Below are positions 41,208 to 50,399 of a stretch of DNA of 64,000 bases, in pieces (within the stretch, counting starts at the first letter, position 1; each line of letters starts with the position of its first letter). The DNA lies in contig CAYMII010000019.1 in assembly GCA_964390565.1 (NCBI GenBank), positions 1 through 64,000 on the forward strand, given 5' to 3'. Under the pieces are notes generated by a model. It had not been told where the DNA came from, did not search any database, and saw nothing but the letters and a program-made list of their open reading frames with translations. Made by a program: the position numbers and the translations under genes. Source of the DNA: UBA8529 sp964390565 (GTDB taxonomy: Bacteria; Bacteroidota; Bacteroidia; Bacteroidales; Tenuifilaceae).

Positions 41208-42269
41208 TTAGTTTTTTATGAACTTAACTTCTGTTAATGCTTTTACTGCTCTATCTGAAAAAAAATCGCATGCTGGGAAAACCTTGAACGCTCCGCTCTC
41301 CAGATTAGTCGGATCGCACATTAAAAGGAATTCCGCTTGATCATTTCTGTTGAAAAGTTCGGCATAGGTAATGGCTACACGATAACCATCGAGGCCTGCA
41401 AATACGAAAAGCCCCTGCTGTATATTTTCGGTTGTTAGTTTGAAGTAAGGTTCAAGCACCTGTTTTAATTGATATCCAGTAAATGGTGTTGTGCTGTGAA
41501 TGCCCCTTCCTCTACCATAAAATATTGTATGGTAGGTTGTTTTACTCAACTCTTTAGTGATGTCTTTAATAACAACCTCTTTCCCATCCTCAGCAGCGAA
41601 TTTGAAAGATTCGCTATACATAGGCGACATGCCTTTCTCAACTTTGAACGTAGCATCGGCAGAGCGAACTGTGATTTTCGAAGGATTAGAGATGTTACGC
41701 TCGGTTAAAAGATCGGTATTAACAACTAGCTTTGAAGTTGTAGGTAGTGGCCATAATTCCTTTGTTTTACTTGGTACAATCCGCATCACTGCATTCGCAA
41801 TAATAATGTTGTGTAGATTATTTGGATAGTATAGCTCGCCCCATGAGAGGATTACTTTTTCGCCCTTATCGTTACTTATCTCAACGTATAGGTCGATAAT
41901 AGGAGGGAACTCCTCGGCATTCTTCTTCTGAAGTTTTACAGTATTCAAAATATCGAATAGCGAGTACCCATCGTAACGATAAGCTCCAACAAAATTGTTT
42001 GTACCATCAGGGTTAAGGCTGGTCTCCTTTACAATAACCGAGCGAATAGGTAACTTGCTAAAATCCACTTGACCTGGGTTGGCAATCTCACCATCAATGG
42101 AAAGTGCTACCATGGGTAGCTGGTTGATTTGTTCGTTATCGTAAAAGTTGTTAGTTAATCCTGCTGTATCCGGATTATTTTGGTTTGTAGCAGATTGTTT
42201 TTCCGCTTTTTTGGGCTGACAAGCAATGAGAAGTATGCCCACCATTGCTATTAAAAGATTTTTTTTCAT
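41208..42269 (-). CDS. Lipoprotein with two degenerate molybdopterin-domain repeats
   Basis: 353 residues. Lipobox ILLIACQPKK (Cys about 17). Two halves repeat each other: RYDGYSLFDILNTV / TGYQLKQVLEPYF, LYVEISNDKGEKVILSWGEL / LFVFAGLDGYRVAITYAEL, and LVVNTDLLTERN / VFPACDFFSDRA. Each half resembles the sulfite-oxidase-type molybdopterin-binding fold, but the cysteine that ligates molybdenum is not visible, so enzymatic redox activity is doubtful. Last gene of a four-gene operon with a TonB receptor (13-base gap), suggesting ligand binding on the periplasmic or surface side. Confidence 0.78.
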   Translation of the reverse strand: MKKNLLIAMVGILLIACQPKKAEKQSATNQNNPDTAGLTNNFYDNEQINQLPMVALSIDGEIANPGQVDFSKLPIRSVIVKETSLNPDGTNNFVGAYRYDGYSLFDILNTVKLQKKNAEEFPPIIDLYVEISNDKGEKVILSWGELYYPNNLHNIIIANAVMRIVPSKTKELWPLPTTSKLVVNTDLLTERNISNPSKITVRSADATFKVEKGMSPMYSESFKFAAEDGKEVVIKDITKELSKTTYHTIFYGRGRGIHSTTPFTGYQLKQVLEPYFKLTTENIQQGLFVFAGLDGYRVAITYAELFNRNDQAEFLLMCDPTNLESGAFKVFPACDFFSDRAVKALTEVKFIKN

Positions 42270-42282
42270 TTTTTTGAGATAT

Positions 42283-44589
42283 TTAGATTTTTACACTTGC
42301 TCCAAAGGTTATAAATCGTCCTGGGCCAACAGCGCCCTTGCTATCATAAATTTGTTCATCAAGAATGTTTTGGAAATTGAGGATAACATTGACATGATTT
42401 AGAAATTCATGTGATAGTTTGAGATCTACTGTTAGCCACGAAGGATATTTGTTTGATAAAACTATTTCGTCATATACATTTTGATCGTTAACATACATCT
42501 GACCGGTGTAACGACATGTTAACCCTATGTTTACAATCTTGTTTTTGAAAAATGTTCCAGCCGAAAATGAGTGCTGAGGCACATCTGTCAGGTATTTATT
42601 GTTCAAATCAACAGGATCTTCGCTTGACAAAGGCGTATAATTCGAAATTTGCGCGTGATTGTAAGAATAGTTTCCGAATAGGTTTATTGATGGGGTTGGG
42701 CTATATGAAATGTCAAACTCAGCACCGTAAATTCTTACGTTAGAGATATTTGAACGAATCATAATAGGCCTTTCTCCAAATCCCATATCGATGCTATCGC
42801 CAGTTGACACATAGTATTGAAAGTCTTTACCAACAGAGTAGTATAAGCTTGATGAGAGTTTCAAATTCCTGATTGGCGAGTAATCACCTCCTATCTCAAA
42901 GTTATCGAGATATTCGGGTTTAAGGTCAGGATTGGCAACTTTCATTCCACCACGAACACGACCTGTTCGGCACAAATCATCGAGCACCGAAGGTCTAAAT
43001 CCGCGGCTATATCCACCGTAAACTCTGAAATTATCGCTTGGTCTATATTGAATCGAAACCCTTGGGCTGAATGCTCCCCAATTAATATCTCCAATATTAG
43101 AGAACTCGTAATCTCTCAGGAACGATGATTCTGCCGATGGGTGATAGGTTTTAAATAGGCCATCGTAGAACTTTGCAAAGTCGTAACGAATGCCAACAAG
43201 TAATTTAACAACATCTGAAATCGAATAATCATCTTGGGCATAGAATCCATAAAAGTTCATCTTCCCATTATTATCAACCCTGTCGGTTGAGGTATAGTAA
43301 ATATCTGAAGCGTCAACTTGTCCATTACGAATATCGAAGCCAGCTGTTAAGGAATGTTTCCCAATCGAATAGTTTGCGCTCGAAAGTAGTCCAAGATCGC
43401 GGCGAATAGAGTTTACATCATACCAAGTATAGTCGTCCTTTTTGCTCTCATTAACTCTCATATAATTCTCGTCGATAAAGAAAAGGGATGTATTCCATTT
43501 TATACGACCAATCTTCCCATTTAGGCTTGTTCTTACTTGGTATGTGAGATATTCTGTTGTATTCCCTTCGGGTTGATAAACCTTTTCGCCTGTTCCTCTT
43601 AACCCATCATAAATACTGAGATTGATTTCAGCATTTAGTTGCTCTTTATTTAAATAGCCGACTTTAAAATTGAGGGCTTTTTCGTCAACATTGGATTTTA
43701 TAATAAAAGGGTTAGTGCTTCTGTCGGCTTCTGATTGTGTAATGTATCCATCACTCTTTTGGTAGAACCCATTAGAAGTCCAGTAAAATCCTTTGTTTAA
43801 CTCTTTCCCAATTTTCCCCGCAAGGTTTACTCTAGCAATTTTCGTATTATAAGTGCCATAATCTGCTGAGATATTACCTTCGAAAATTTTTGTGGGCTTA
43901 TGGGTAATTACATTGATAATTCCACCCATCGCATTCCCACCATAAAGCGCAGACCCCGGACCTTTAACAACCTCAATTTTTTCAACTTCGGCTGTAGATA
44001 TCAAGTTCCAGTTTACCGAACCGCCATCGGCCTTATTTACAGGTATTCCATCGAGTAGGACTAGCGTACGAGCCTGCTCGTTTCCGCTTAGCCCGCGCAT
44101 GGTAACTGATGATTTTGTTGAGAAGATACCAAAAGAACGACTTACGTTAACACCCGGCAGTAATTGTAGCGATTCATCAATATTTTGACTCGCAATCATT
44201 TGTAATTTCTCCGAGGAAATCATATTTATTCTTCCCGGAATCTGGCTAATTCTATTCTCAGTTCTTGTGGCCGATACCACAACCTCGTCAAGAGAAACAT
44301 CTTCTTTAGCAAGCTGAATGTCAATTTTAAGGGATTCATTATCAGAAATTGAAACCTCTTTTATTTGCTTTTCATATCCAACGCTTGAGAAGGTAATTGG
44401 ATATTTCCCTTGTTTCGAGAGTTCAATTTTGTAATAGCCATTTGCATCAGTAATTGTTCCTTTATTATCAATATAAATATTTACCCCAACTAGGGGTGAG
44501 CCATTCTCCGAATCCGTTATGTATCCTGAAATACTCTGCGCTTTGACGAGTATTGGGAGTAGGAATATTATAATTAGTTTTAACTTCAT
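42283..44589 (-). CDS. TonB-dependent outer-membrane receptor
   Basis: 768 residues from ATG 44589; an in-frame upstream ATG would overlap the preceding gene. Signal peptide about 1-18, a carboxypeptidase-regulatory-like beta domain (ISGYITDSENGSPLVGVNIY, about 19-100), TonB-box-like VVVSATR, plug with GPGSALYGGNAMGGIINVIT, then a 22-strand barrel to LDEQIYDSKGAVGPGRFITF. It imports a ligand across the outer membrane using TonB energy. It lacks a SusD neighbour; its lipoprotein partners are the two upstream genes and the downstream duplicated-domain lipoprotein. Substrate unknown; a metal complex or cofactor is more likely than a glycan. Confidence 0.95.
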   Translation of the reverse strand: MKLKLIIIFLLPILVKAQSISGYITDSENGSPLVGVNIYIDNKGTITDANGYYKIELSKQGKYPITFSSVGYEKQIKEVSISDNESLKIDIQLAKEDVSLDEVVVSATRTENRISQIPGRINMISSEKLQMIASQNIDESLQLLPGVNVSRSFGIFSTKSSVTMRGLSGNEQARTLVLLDGIPVNKADGGSVNWNLISTAEVEKIEVVKGPGSALYGGNAMGGIINVITHKPTKIFEGNISADYGTYNTKIARVNLAGKIGKELNKGFYWTSNGFYQKSDGYITQSEADRSTNPFIIKSNVDEKALNFKVGYLNKEQLNAEINLSIYDGLRGTGEKVYQPEGNTTEYLTYQVRTSLNGKIGRIKWNTSLFFIDENYMRVNESKKDDYTWYDVNSIRRDLGLLSSANYSIGKHSLTAGFDIRNGQVDASDIYYTSTDRVDNNGKMNFYGFYAQDDYSISDVVKLLVGIRYDFAKFYDGLFKTYHPSAESSFLRDYEFSNIGDINWGAFSPRVSIQYRPSDNFRVYGGYSRGFRPSVLDDLCRTGRVRGGMKVANPDLKPEYLDNFEIGGDYSPIRNLKLSSSLYYSVGKDFQYYVSTGDSIDMGFGERPIMIRSNISNVRIYGAEFDISYSPTPSINLFGNYSYNHAQISNYTPLSSEDPVDLNNKYLTDVPQHSFSAGTFFKNKIVNIGLTCRYTGQMYVNDQNVYDEIVLSNKYPSWLTVDLKLSHEFLNHVNVILNFQNILDEQIYDSKGAVGPGRFITFGASVKI

Positions 44590-44596
44590 GGCTATT

Positions 44597-45517
44597 CTAT
44601 TTTTGAATTTTAACCTCAAGTTCCATATAGCCAGTTGTTGTTAAATCGGCGTGTAAAATACGAATTAACCCATACTTCCCATCTTCTGTTTTAACAGGTA
44701 TAATTCTGCCCGCTGTGCAGTATTTGCATAAACCACTAACTTTCTCAGGCTTGTATGATGCAACCAAAAGGCTATCTGTAGTTGCTTTTTCAAATTTCTC
44801 GGCTGATACTAAATTATTGTCAGATGAGAAATAATCGTATAACGACAATCTTTTGATAGGCCAAGGTTCAATTTCGGGATATCGATCTACTGCAGTTATT
44901 GAACTGCTTCCCGTATATCCAGGGCAGCATAGCGTTGGCGAATCATTCCCGCTCGTAACATAGAAAAAACCAACTAAATCGATATCGGATTCATGTCCAG
45001 CAACATTGGCTTTTGTGTATCGAATTCCAGAATGTAGATCAAGGTAGTTAGGGTATTCTGTATTGTGTTGTAAGCCTATTTTGAGTGAAGGGTAATAGTA
45101 AATTTGACCATAATCATAGCCAATGCCTAAATTTACTGTTAACGAAACAGTAGCAGAGTCGCGGTTGGAATTCATAATGAAAAATGTCCAGATCTCTTGT
45201 TCAGCAAGAGATCTGTTAAACTCGAAATCTTGTACAAGGCTATCTTTTAAATATATTCCTTGATCTTTTTCATTTATCAATTTGCCATCGGCAATACGTT
45301 GAATTCTTAAATTGGTAATAAAGCCACCACCGTTGGTTGCCTTTATCCCAAACCTTAACTTTCCTCCAGCAGGGATTTCTTGTAAATCGGGTGTGTACTG
45401 GCCTCCAACTTTAAGGGTAATAGTTGGCTTTGAATTTTGATCATCATCCTTCTTGCAGCTAAGTTCTATCGCTGAAAACAGAATTAATAATCCAAGTATT
45501 AGCTTTTGCTTTTTCAT
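44597..45517 (-). CDS. Lipoprotein sharing a C-terminal domain with its upstream neighbour
   Basis: 306 residues. Lipobox SAIELSCKKDD (Cys about 21), a short Asp/Lys tether, then an Ig-like beta region (ITLKVGGQYTPDLQEIPAG). The last ~170 residues resemble the C-terminus of the protein encoded at 45583-46845: HESDIDLVGFFYVTSG against DKIDLLCFYEHVEPD, and VKTEDGKYGLIRILHA against FKTQDNVYGLFKVTNV. Four cysteines (TLCCPGY and GLCKYC) are present only here and could bind metal or form disulfides. It ends 7 bases before the TonB receptor start. Substrate-capture protein is inferred from context. Confidence 0.82.
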   Translation of the reverse strand: MKKQKLILGLLILFSAIELSCKKDDDQNSKPTITLKVGGQYTPDLQEIPAGGKLRFGIKATNGGGFITNLRIQRIADGKLINEKDQGIYLKDSLVQDFEFNRSLAEQEIWTFFIMNSNRDSATVSLTVNLGIGYDYGQIYYYPSLKIGLQHNTEYPNYLDLHSGIRYTKANVAGHESDIDLVGFFYVTSGNDSPTLCCPGYTGSSSITAVDRYPEIEPWPIKRLSLYDYFSSDNNLVSAEKFEKATTDSLLVASYKPEKVSGLCKYCTAGRIIPVKTEDGKYGLIRILHADLTTTGYMELEVKIQK

Positions 45518-45532
45518 TGCTTTTAAAAATAA

Positions 45533-45565
45533 ATTGGCTGCAATCTTTATAAGAGAGCAGCCAAT
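45533..45565 (-). terminator. Hairpin between the two operon lipoproteins
   Basis: Perfect 9-bp stem attggctgc (45533-45541 with 45557-45565) with a 15-base loop. The T tract on the minus strand is weak, so partial termination or mRNA protection, giving excess of the first lipoprotein, is plausible. Confidence 0.55.
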
Positions 45566-45582
45566 ATTATTATTCGAAATTG

Positions 45583-46845
45583 TTATTTTCTAAACTTTAA
45601 TACAACTTCAACTAACCCATCTGCACTATTAACAACATTAGTTACTTTAAATAAACCGTATACATTATCTTGAGTTTTAAATGCGTAGATATTATCAACG
45701 GCTAAAGTTTTTGCCTTCTTGTTGCCAGAAGTTATTGTACTATTAAAATAATTTTGAATTGCAGGGTCATTCTGATGTAGAGCATCGAACTCTGTGGTTG
45801 TAATTGCAGTAGCAGGTAGAGTGAATTTTGTTAAGCGTTTTGTTGTCCAGTTCATTGGGTCTGTTGATGATCCTCCAAAAATACCTGAAATATTTGCTCC
45901 GGGTGAGGAAATTGTGATGTCGTTTATTCTGTCTGGTTCAACATGCTCATAGAAGCAGAGTAAGTCAATCTTATCTTGATTATTAGATGCATCAGTTTGA
46001 TTGTAAATTGTGTTTTGGGCTATTGAATAAAACGCTCCAATTGTTGCATGTGACTGAGCACCCAAAGTAATTAGATAAGATTTTTCAGTGAAGTTTGCGG
46101 TAATGGTTTCGTCTGAAGCAGTTGTTGTATAATTATAGGTTGTATTTGTGCTTACTTCTGCACCGCCTTTTGTCCAGTTTACAAAAGTATAACCAATGCT
46201 TGGGGTTGCAGTTAGGTCAACACTTGTTCCATTTGGATAAGTACCTGCACCTGTAACTGTTCCTGAATTAGCAAGATTGGTAGTAACTTGAAGTGTATAT
46301 ACATTAATTAGATCTAATGATAATGTAACATCTTCTGCAGTTGTGGTATAGGTGAAATTTGCCGTACTGCTAATATCAATTAATCCAGCATCCGTTTGCT
46401 TTTTCCATTTTGAAAATGCCCACCCTGAACCAGGGGTTACAGTGATGTCTACATTTGTGCCAGCAGGATAGTCTCCGCTCCCAGTAATTACTGCTGAACC
46501 ATTTGGAAATGGATTATTTAGCGAGAGGTGATATGTTTTTAATGCAAATGTAGCAGTTAGGGTTACATCTTCAGCCGTTGTGGCATAAGTAAAATTTGCA
46601 TCTGTACTAACAACTAAATCGCCATTTTTCCAATTAACAAAATTGTATTCAGCGTTTGCAGTTGCAGTTAATGCAACATCTTCGCCTGATTTGTAGTCCC
46701 CTCCGCCAGTCACAGTTCCGCCAATAGCTGGGTTAGCAGTAACGGTTAATGTATACTTTTTAGGTTCGGCATCATCTTTCTTACACGAAGTGATGACAAG
46801 CATTGCTGATAAGCAAAGAAGAAGAATCCTCGTAAATGATTTCAT
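45583..46845 (-). CDS. Lipoprotein with three InlB-type B-repeats
   Basis: 420 residues. Lipobox AMLVITSCKKDD (Cys about 20). Three bacterial repeat (InlB B-like) modules of about 75 residues follow (about 30-255), each reading VTANPAIGGTVTGGGDYKSG ... FVNWKNG ... TYATTAEDVTLTATF or close to it. These make an extended beta stalk. The C-terminal ~165 residues form the domain shared with the next lipoprotein. It is the first gene of the operon and is preceded by a strong palindrome. Surface exposure, with the stalk presenting the capture domain to the TonB receptor, is inferred. Confidence 0.88.
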   Translation of the reverse strand: MKSFTRILLLCLSAMLVITSCKKDDAEPKKYTLTVTANPAIGGTVTGGGDYKSGEDVALTATANAEYNFVNWKNGDLVVSTDANFTYATTAEDVTLTATFALKTYHLSLNNPFPNGSAVITGSGDYPAGTNVDITVTPGSGWAFSKWKKQTDAGLIDISSTANFTYTTTAEDVTLSLDLINVYTLQVTTNLANSGTVTGAGTYPNGTSVDLTATPSIGYTFVNWTKGGAEVSTNTTYNYTTTASDETITANFTEKSYLITLGAQSHATIGAFYSIAQNTIYNQTDASNNQDKIDLLCFYEHVEPDRINDITISSPGANISGIFGGSSTDPMNWTTKRLTKFTLPATAITTTEFDALHQNDPAIQNYFNSTITSGNKKAKTLAVDNIYAFKTQDNVYGLFKVTNVVNSADGLVEVVLKFRK

Positions 46846-47148
46846 AGTATTTTGATTAAGGTTTATTGTGTTCTTGCTAGATATTTATTGATATGTAAAA
46901 ATATACATATCGATGACAAAAATAATTAAAATGTCGATATGAACTAAATTGCTGTTCGATTTGTAACGTGTTTTATAACACTGATTTTTATCAATTTAAT
47001 TCTCCTTTATTGCTTGCTGTTTGAAACTTTTTAGTTCAATAAGTTTTCAAGTAATTAGCACTTATCATTGAAAGGAAAGGCGGAGAGAAATAAATTTTAA
47101 CTTTGATTCACGAAAAATTATTCGCTATTTTGCCAAAAATTAAGAACA
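46846..47148. other. 303-base divergent intergenic region
   Basis: Between the TonB operon and plsY. It contains the 28-base palindrome and an extra half-site on the left, and otherwise AT-rich sequence. No ORF, RNA gene or repeat element is recognised; the plsY promoter must lie in the right part but no box is convincing. Confidence 0.6.
46887..46914. promoter_or_regulatory. 28-base palindrome upstream of the TonB-receptor operon
   Basis: Half-sites ATTGATATGTA (46887-46897) and TACATATCGAT (46904-46914) pair at 10 of 11 positions around a 6-base spacer. They centre about 55 bases before the operon start. A further TCGATATG half-site occurs at 46934-46941. Likely operator of a dimeric repressor controlling uptake. 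Confidence 0.6.
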
Positions 47149-47805
47149 GTGGTAATTCAAGATTTTTATAAGATTTTAATCATCCTCTTAGCGTACCTAT
47201 TGGGCTCAATCCCTACATCTGTTTGGGTTGGGAAGATTTTTTATGGTGTTGATGTACGCGATTATGGTAGTGGAAATGCTGGAGCAACCAACGCTATGCG
47301 AACTTTAGGCGCAAAGGCAGGTATTCCCGTATTTATCATCGATATGCTAAAGGGTTTTGCTGCTGTTAAGCTGTTATACTTCACCGATTTTTATATTCCC
47401 GAAACAGGACTTTTTGTAAACTTTCAATTATACCTCGGACTGGCTGCCATGATGGGTCACATTTTCCCTGTTTTTGCTCAGTTTAGAGGAGGAAAAGGCG
47501 TTGCAACCCTTTCTGGAGTTGTATTTGCTTTACATCCTTATGGAGCGCTTTTTGTTTTTCTAGTTTGGGTGGTTACCCTAATTATTTTTGGTTATGTTTC
47601 GCTCAGTTCAATGATCGCAGGTTTTTCATTCCCTGCGATACTTATCTTTTTATATCGTACCGAGTTTCCATCGTTGGTTATCTTTGCCTTTATACTTGCT
47701 ATTTTGATGCTATTTACTCATCAAAAGAACATCGAACGGTTGATACATGGTAAGGAGAAACGAATTAACCTAAAAGACAGATGGTTAAAGAAAAAAGCGA
47801 GTTAG
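47149..47805 (+). CDS. plsY: Glycerol-3-phosphate acyltransferase PlsY
   Basis: 218 residues with a GTG start. Inner-membrane enzyme that transfers acyl from acyl-phosphate to glycerol-3-phosphate, the first step of phospholipid synthesis. Seen: LLGSIPTSVWVGKIFYG, the motif GSGNAGATNAMRTLG, GHIFPVFAQFRGGKGVAT and the late HQKNIERLIHGKEKRI, with five hydrophobic segments. Its last four bases overlap the convergent cyclase gene and a small hairpin. Confidence 0.96.
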   Translation: MVIQDFYKILIILLAYLLGSIPTSVWVGKIFYGVDVRDYGSGNAGATNAMRTLGAKAGIPVFIIDMLKGFAAVKLLYFTDFYIPETGLFVNFQLYLGLAAMMGHIFPVFAQFRGGKGVATLSGVVFALHPYGALFVFLVWVVTLIIFGYVSLSSMIAGFSFPAILIFLYRTEFPSLVIFAFILAILMLFTHQKNIERLIHGKEKRINLKDRWLKKKAS

Positions 47806-47816
47806 AAATCGCTTTT
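47793..47816. terminator. Hairpin at the plsY / diadenylate cyclase convergence
   Basis: 8-bp stem AAAAGCGA/TCGCTTTT (47793-47800 with 47809-47816) with an 8-base loop, symmetrical for both strands and lying inside both gene ends. Modest strength. Confidence 0.5.
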
Positions 47817-48638
47817 CTGTTGTCTGTCCTGATTTGCATTGTCGGAGTAAAGGTACTCTTCTAACAGTTCTCGTAGTTCCATACTCGAAATCCCATATTT
47901 AATTTCACCTTCGTGAACGAAGCTAATTTTTCCAGTCTCTTCTGAAACAACAGCTATGAGAGCATCGGAATGTTCGCTTATTCCTAGCGCAGCCCGATGT
48001 CGCATACCATAATGTGCAGGAATATTTAGGTTTTCAGTAACAGGAAGGATACAGCGTACTGCGCGAATTTTATCATTTACGATGATTAATGCTCCATCGT
48101 GTAGAGGGCTATTCTTAAAAAAGATGTTCTCGATTAAACGGCTAGATGTTTCAGCATCAATTATATCGCCAGTTTCAGCGTAATATTGCAATTCCGATTT
48201 ACGAGCAATTACAATTAAGGCACCGGTTTTCGATTCCGACATATGTCGGCACGATTTTACGATAGCCTCAATGTTAACCGGAGCAACCATATTTTTCTGT
48301 TTTGGGAATAACCAATTCTCGATAGAGAACCTGTTTTTTGAGAGATAACGAGTCCCAATAAAGAGTAAAAATCTACGAATCTCCTGCTGGAAAACGATAA
48401 TAAGTGCAATAACTCCAACACCAATAATTTGGCCAAGAATGCTACTTAGCAACTCCATGTTTAACACTCTTACTACAAGCCAAATAATATAGAGAACAAA
48501 AATGCCTATGAATATATTAATTGCGACAGTGCCCCTTATAAGCATATAAATCTGATAGAGCAGAAATGCAACCAGAAATATATCTATTACATCAAGAATA
48601 CGAAATGGAATAAATGTAAGTATGAATGAAAGAGGCAT
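47802..48638 (-). CDS. cdaA: Diadenylate cyclase, CdaA type
   Basis: 278 residues. Makes cyclic di-AMP from two ATP; controls potassium and osmotic balance and cell-wall state. Three N-terminal TM helices (about 10-90) are followed by the DAC domain with the DGA motif LHDGALIIVNDKIRAV and the RHR motif GMRHRAALGISEHSDALI, both intact, so it should be active. Its gene follows folP by 35 bases, an arrangement common in Bacteroidota. No CdaR partner is present, as expected outside Firmicutes. Confidence 0.96.
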   Translation of the reverse strand: MPLSFILTFIPFRILDVIDIFLVAFLLYQIYMLIRGTVAINIFIGIFVLYIIWLVVRVLNMELLSSILGQIIGVGVIALIIVFQQEIRRFLLFIGTRYLSKNRFSIENWLFPKQKNMVAPVNIEAIVKSCRHMSESKTGALIVIARKSELQYYAETGDIIDAETSSRLIENIFFKNSPLHDGALIIVNDKIRAVRCILPVTENLNIPAHYGMRHRAALGISEHSDALIAVVSEETGKISFVHEGEIKYGISSMELRELLEEYLYSDNANQDRQQKSDF

Positions 48639-48673
48639 TTAATGAGAATTAGTTGTGTTATTAGAACTATTGT

Positions 48674-49591
48674 TTATTTGATATTTGGCTGACTATTAAA
48701 AAATTCAGTAAGGTTAATCACTTCAACAGCCTCTTTAACATCATGAACTCTAAGTATTCGTGCACCATTTTGAATTGCAAGGGTGTTTAATACCGTAGTT
48801 CCATTAAGTACTTTATCTGGGCATGTGTTAAGTAATTTGTAGATCATTGATTTCCGCGATAATCCTGCAAGGATAGGAAGCTCGAATACCTTAAATGATT
48901 CAAGGTTTTTTAATAGCGTGTAATTGTGGTCGGCATTTTTACCAAAGCCAAAACCCGGATCGATAATAATATCCTTAACACCAAGCAATTTGAGCTTCTC
49001 AACTTTTTGAGTGAAAAAACCAAACAGCTCTCTAATAATATCCCCGTCATATCTAGGATCTTCTTGCATATTTGTTGGAGTACCTTTCATATGCATTAAA
49101 ACGTAGGTAAGCTTTTGGTCAGCGACGGTTTGAAACATCTGGCTATCGAGTTCGCCTGCTGAAATATCATTAACAATGTCAATTCCAAAATTAGCATTAA
49201 CAACCTTTACAACGTTTGATCTATATGTGTCAATGGAGATAATTGCCTCTGGAAATCTTTTACGAATAACTGATAATGCTTTGGTTAATCGCTTAATTTC
49301 CACAGATTCATCAACAGGAATTGAACCCGGACGGGTTGAGCATGCTCCAATATCGATGATTTTACCTCCTTCGGAAAGAATTTGCTCAGCTCGTCGAGCA
49401 ATTTTTGAGCGCATGCGGAACTGGCTACCACCAAAAAAAGAATCGGGAGTAACGTTTATAACACCCATTACTAAGGGCTTGGAAACATCTATGATTTTTC
49501 CTTTGCTCAATAATGTTTGTCTGCCGTGAAATAATGATTCAATTTTTTCCATTTTTTTTTTATCTTGCAAAGCAATTAACAAATTGCTCAT
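48674..49591 (-). CDS. folP: Dihydropteroate synthase
   Basis: 305 residues if started at ATG 49591; the in-frame ATG at 49552 gives 292 and is equally possible. Condenses p-aminobenzoate with dihydropterin pyrophosphate in folate synthesis, the sulfonamide target. Seen: PLVMGVINVTPDSFFGGSQF, IDIGACSTRPGS, SIDTYRSNVVKV, NDISAGELDSQ, MHMKGTPTNMQ, IIDPGFGFGKN and the terminal RVHDVKEAVEV. Co-transcribed with the diadenylate cyclase and divergent from tmk. Confidence 0.97.
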   Translation of the reverse strand: MSNLLIALQDKKKMEKIESLFHGRQTLLSKGKIIDVSKPLVMGVINVTPDSFFGGSQFRMRSKIARRAEQILSEGGKIIDIGACSTRPGSIPVDESVEIKRLTKALSVIRKRFPEAIISIDTYRSNVVKVVNANFGIDIVNDISAGELDSQMFQTVADQKLTYVLMHMKGTPTNMQEDPRYDGDIIRELFGFFTQKVEKLKLLGVKDIIIDPGFGFGKNADHNYTLLKNLESFKVFELPILAGLSRKSMIYKLLNTCPDKVLNGTTVLNTLAIQNGARILRVHDVKEAVEVINLTEFFNSQPNIK

Positions 49592-49687
49592 TTCGCTAAT
49601 TTGGGTTAAAAATAGTAAAGTTTTATCACTTCTGGTTAAATTTAGCGTTTGAAAAGTATCGACTGAAAATTAGGATAAAGTACCATT

Positions 49688-50371
49688 ATGGCATTAATCG
49701 TTATTGAAGGACTTGACGGAGCAGGGAAATCAACACAAATTCGTTTGTTATCCGAGTATTTAAAGAGTAAAGGGATTAAGAGCAATTACCTCCATTTCCC
49801 TCGTATGGATTCGCCCTTTTTTGGCGAAATGATTGCCCGTTTTCTTCGAGGTGAACTGGGCGATGTGAACCAAGTTGATCCATACGTTGTTGCTTTGCTT
49901 TATGCATGCGATAGGATGGACGCTTCAAAAATGATATCAGAATGGCTCGATAAAGGCGAAACGGTTATTCTCGACCGCTATGTTTACTCAAATGTAGCAT
50001 TTCAGTGTGCTAAATTAAATGATGAGAATGAACAGCTTAAACTCCGTAAGTGGGTTGTCAATTTGGAGTTCGATTACTATAAAATTCCTCGACCTGAATT
50101 AAACCTTTTCCTTGATGTGCCATTCCAATTTACAATTGAAAGGCTAACTGAAAATAGAAAGGGCGAGGATCGAGAATATCTAAAGGGAAAAGAGGATATT
50201 CATGAAAAGGATTTGAATTTTCAGGAGCGGGTTCGCCAAATTTACCTTAAACAGGAAGCACTCGATAGCTGTTTTAAAGTTGTTAACTGCTCCGATGCAT
50301 CGAACAAGGTTTTAAATCCGCAGCAAATTTTTAACTTGATTATGGAAAGGGTTAGCTCCGTAATTAGTTAA
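49688..50371 (+). CDS. tmk: Thymidylate kinase
   Basis: 227 residues. Phosphorylates dTMP to dTDP with ATP. Seen: P-loop IEGLDGAGKSTQI (7-19), the DR-Y motif ILDRYVYSNVAFQCAK, LFLDVPFQFTIERL and a lid region rich in Arg/Lys/Glu (ENRKGEDREYLKGK). Slightly longer than the E. coli enzyme, with a helical insertion at about 95-125. The next gene starts 28 bases on. Confidence 0.95.
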   Translation: MALIVIEGLDGAGKSTQIRLLSEYLKSKGIKSNYLHFPRMDSPFFGEMIARFLRGELGDVNQVDPYVVALLYACDRMDASKMISEWLDKGETVILDRYVYSNVAFQCAKLNDENEQLKLRKWVVNLEFDYYKIPRPELNLFLDVPFQFTIERLTENRKGEDREYLKGKEDIHEKDLNFQERVRQIYLKQEALDSCFKVVNCSDASNKVLNPQQIFNLIMERVSSVIS

Positions 50372-50399
50372 TATTTATATAGTTGTTAAATTGTTTTGT

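Noticed and set aside
45583..46845. Possible DNA tandem repeat
   Set aside because: The repetition is at protein level (three InlB-type modules) with diverged DNA.
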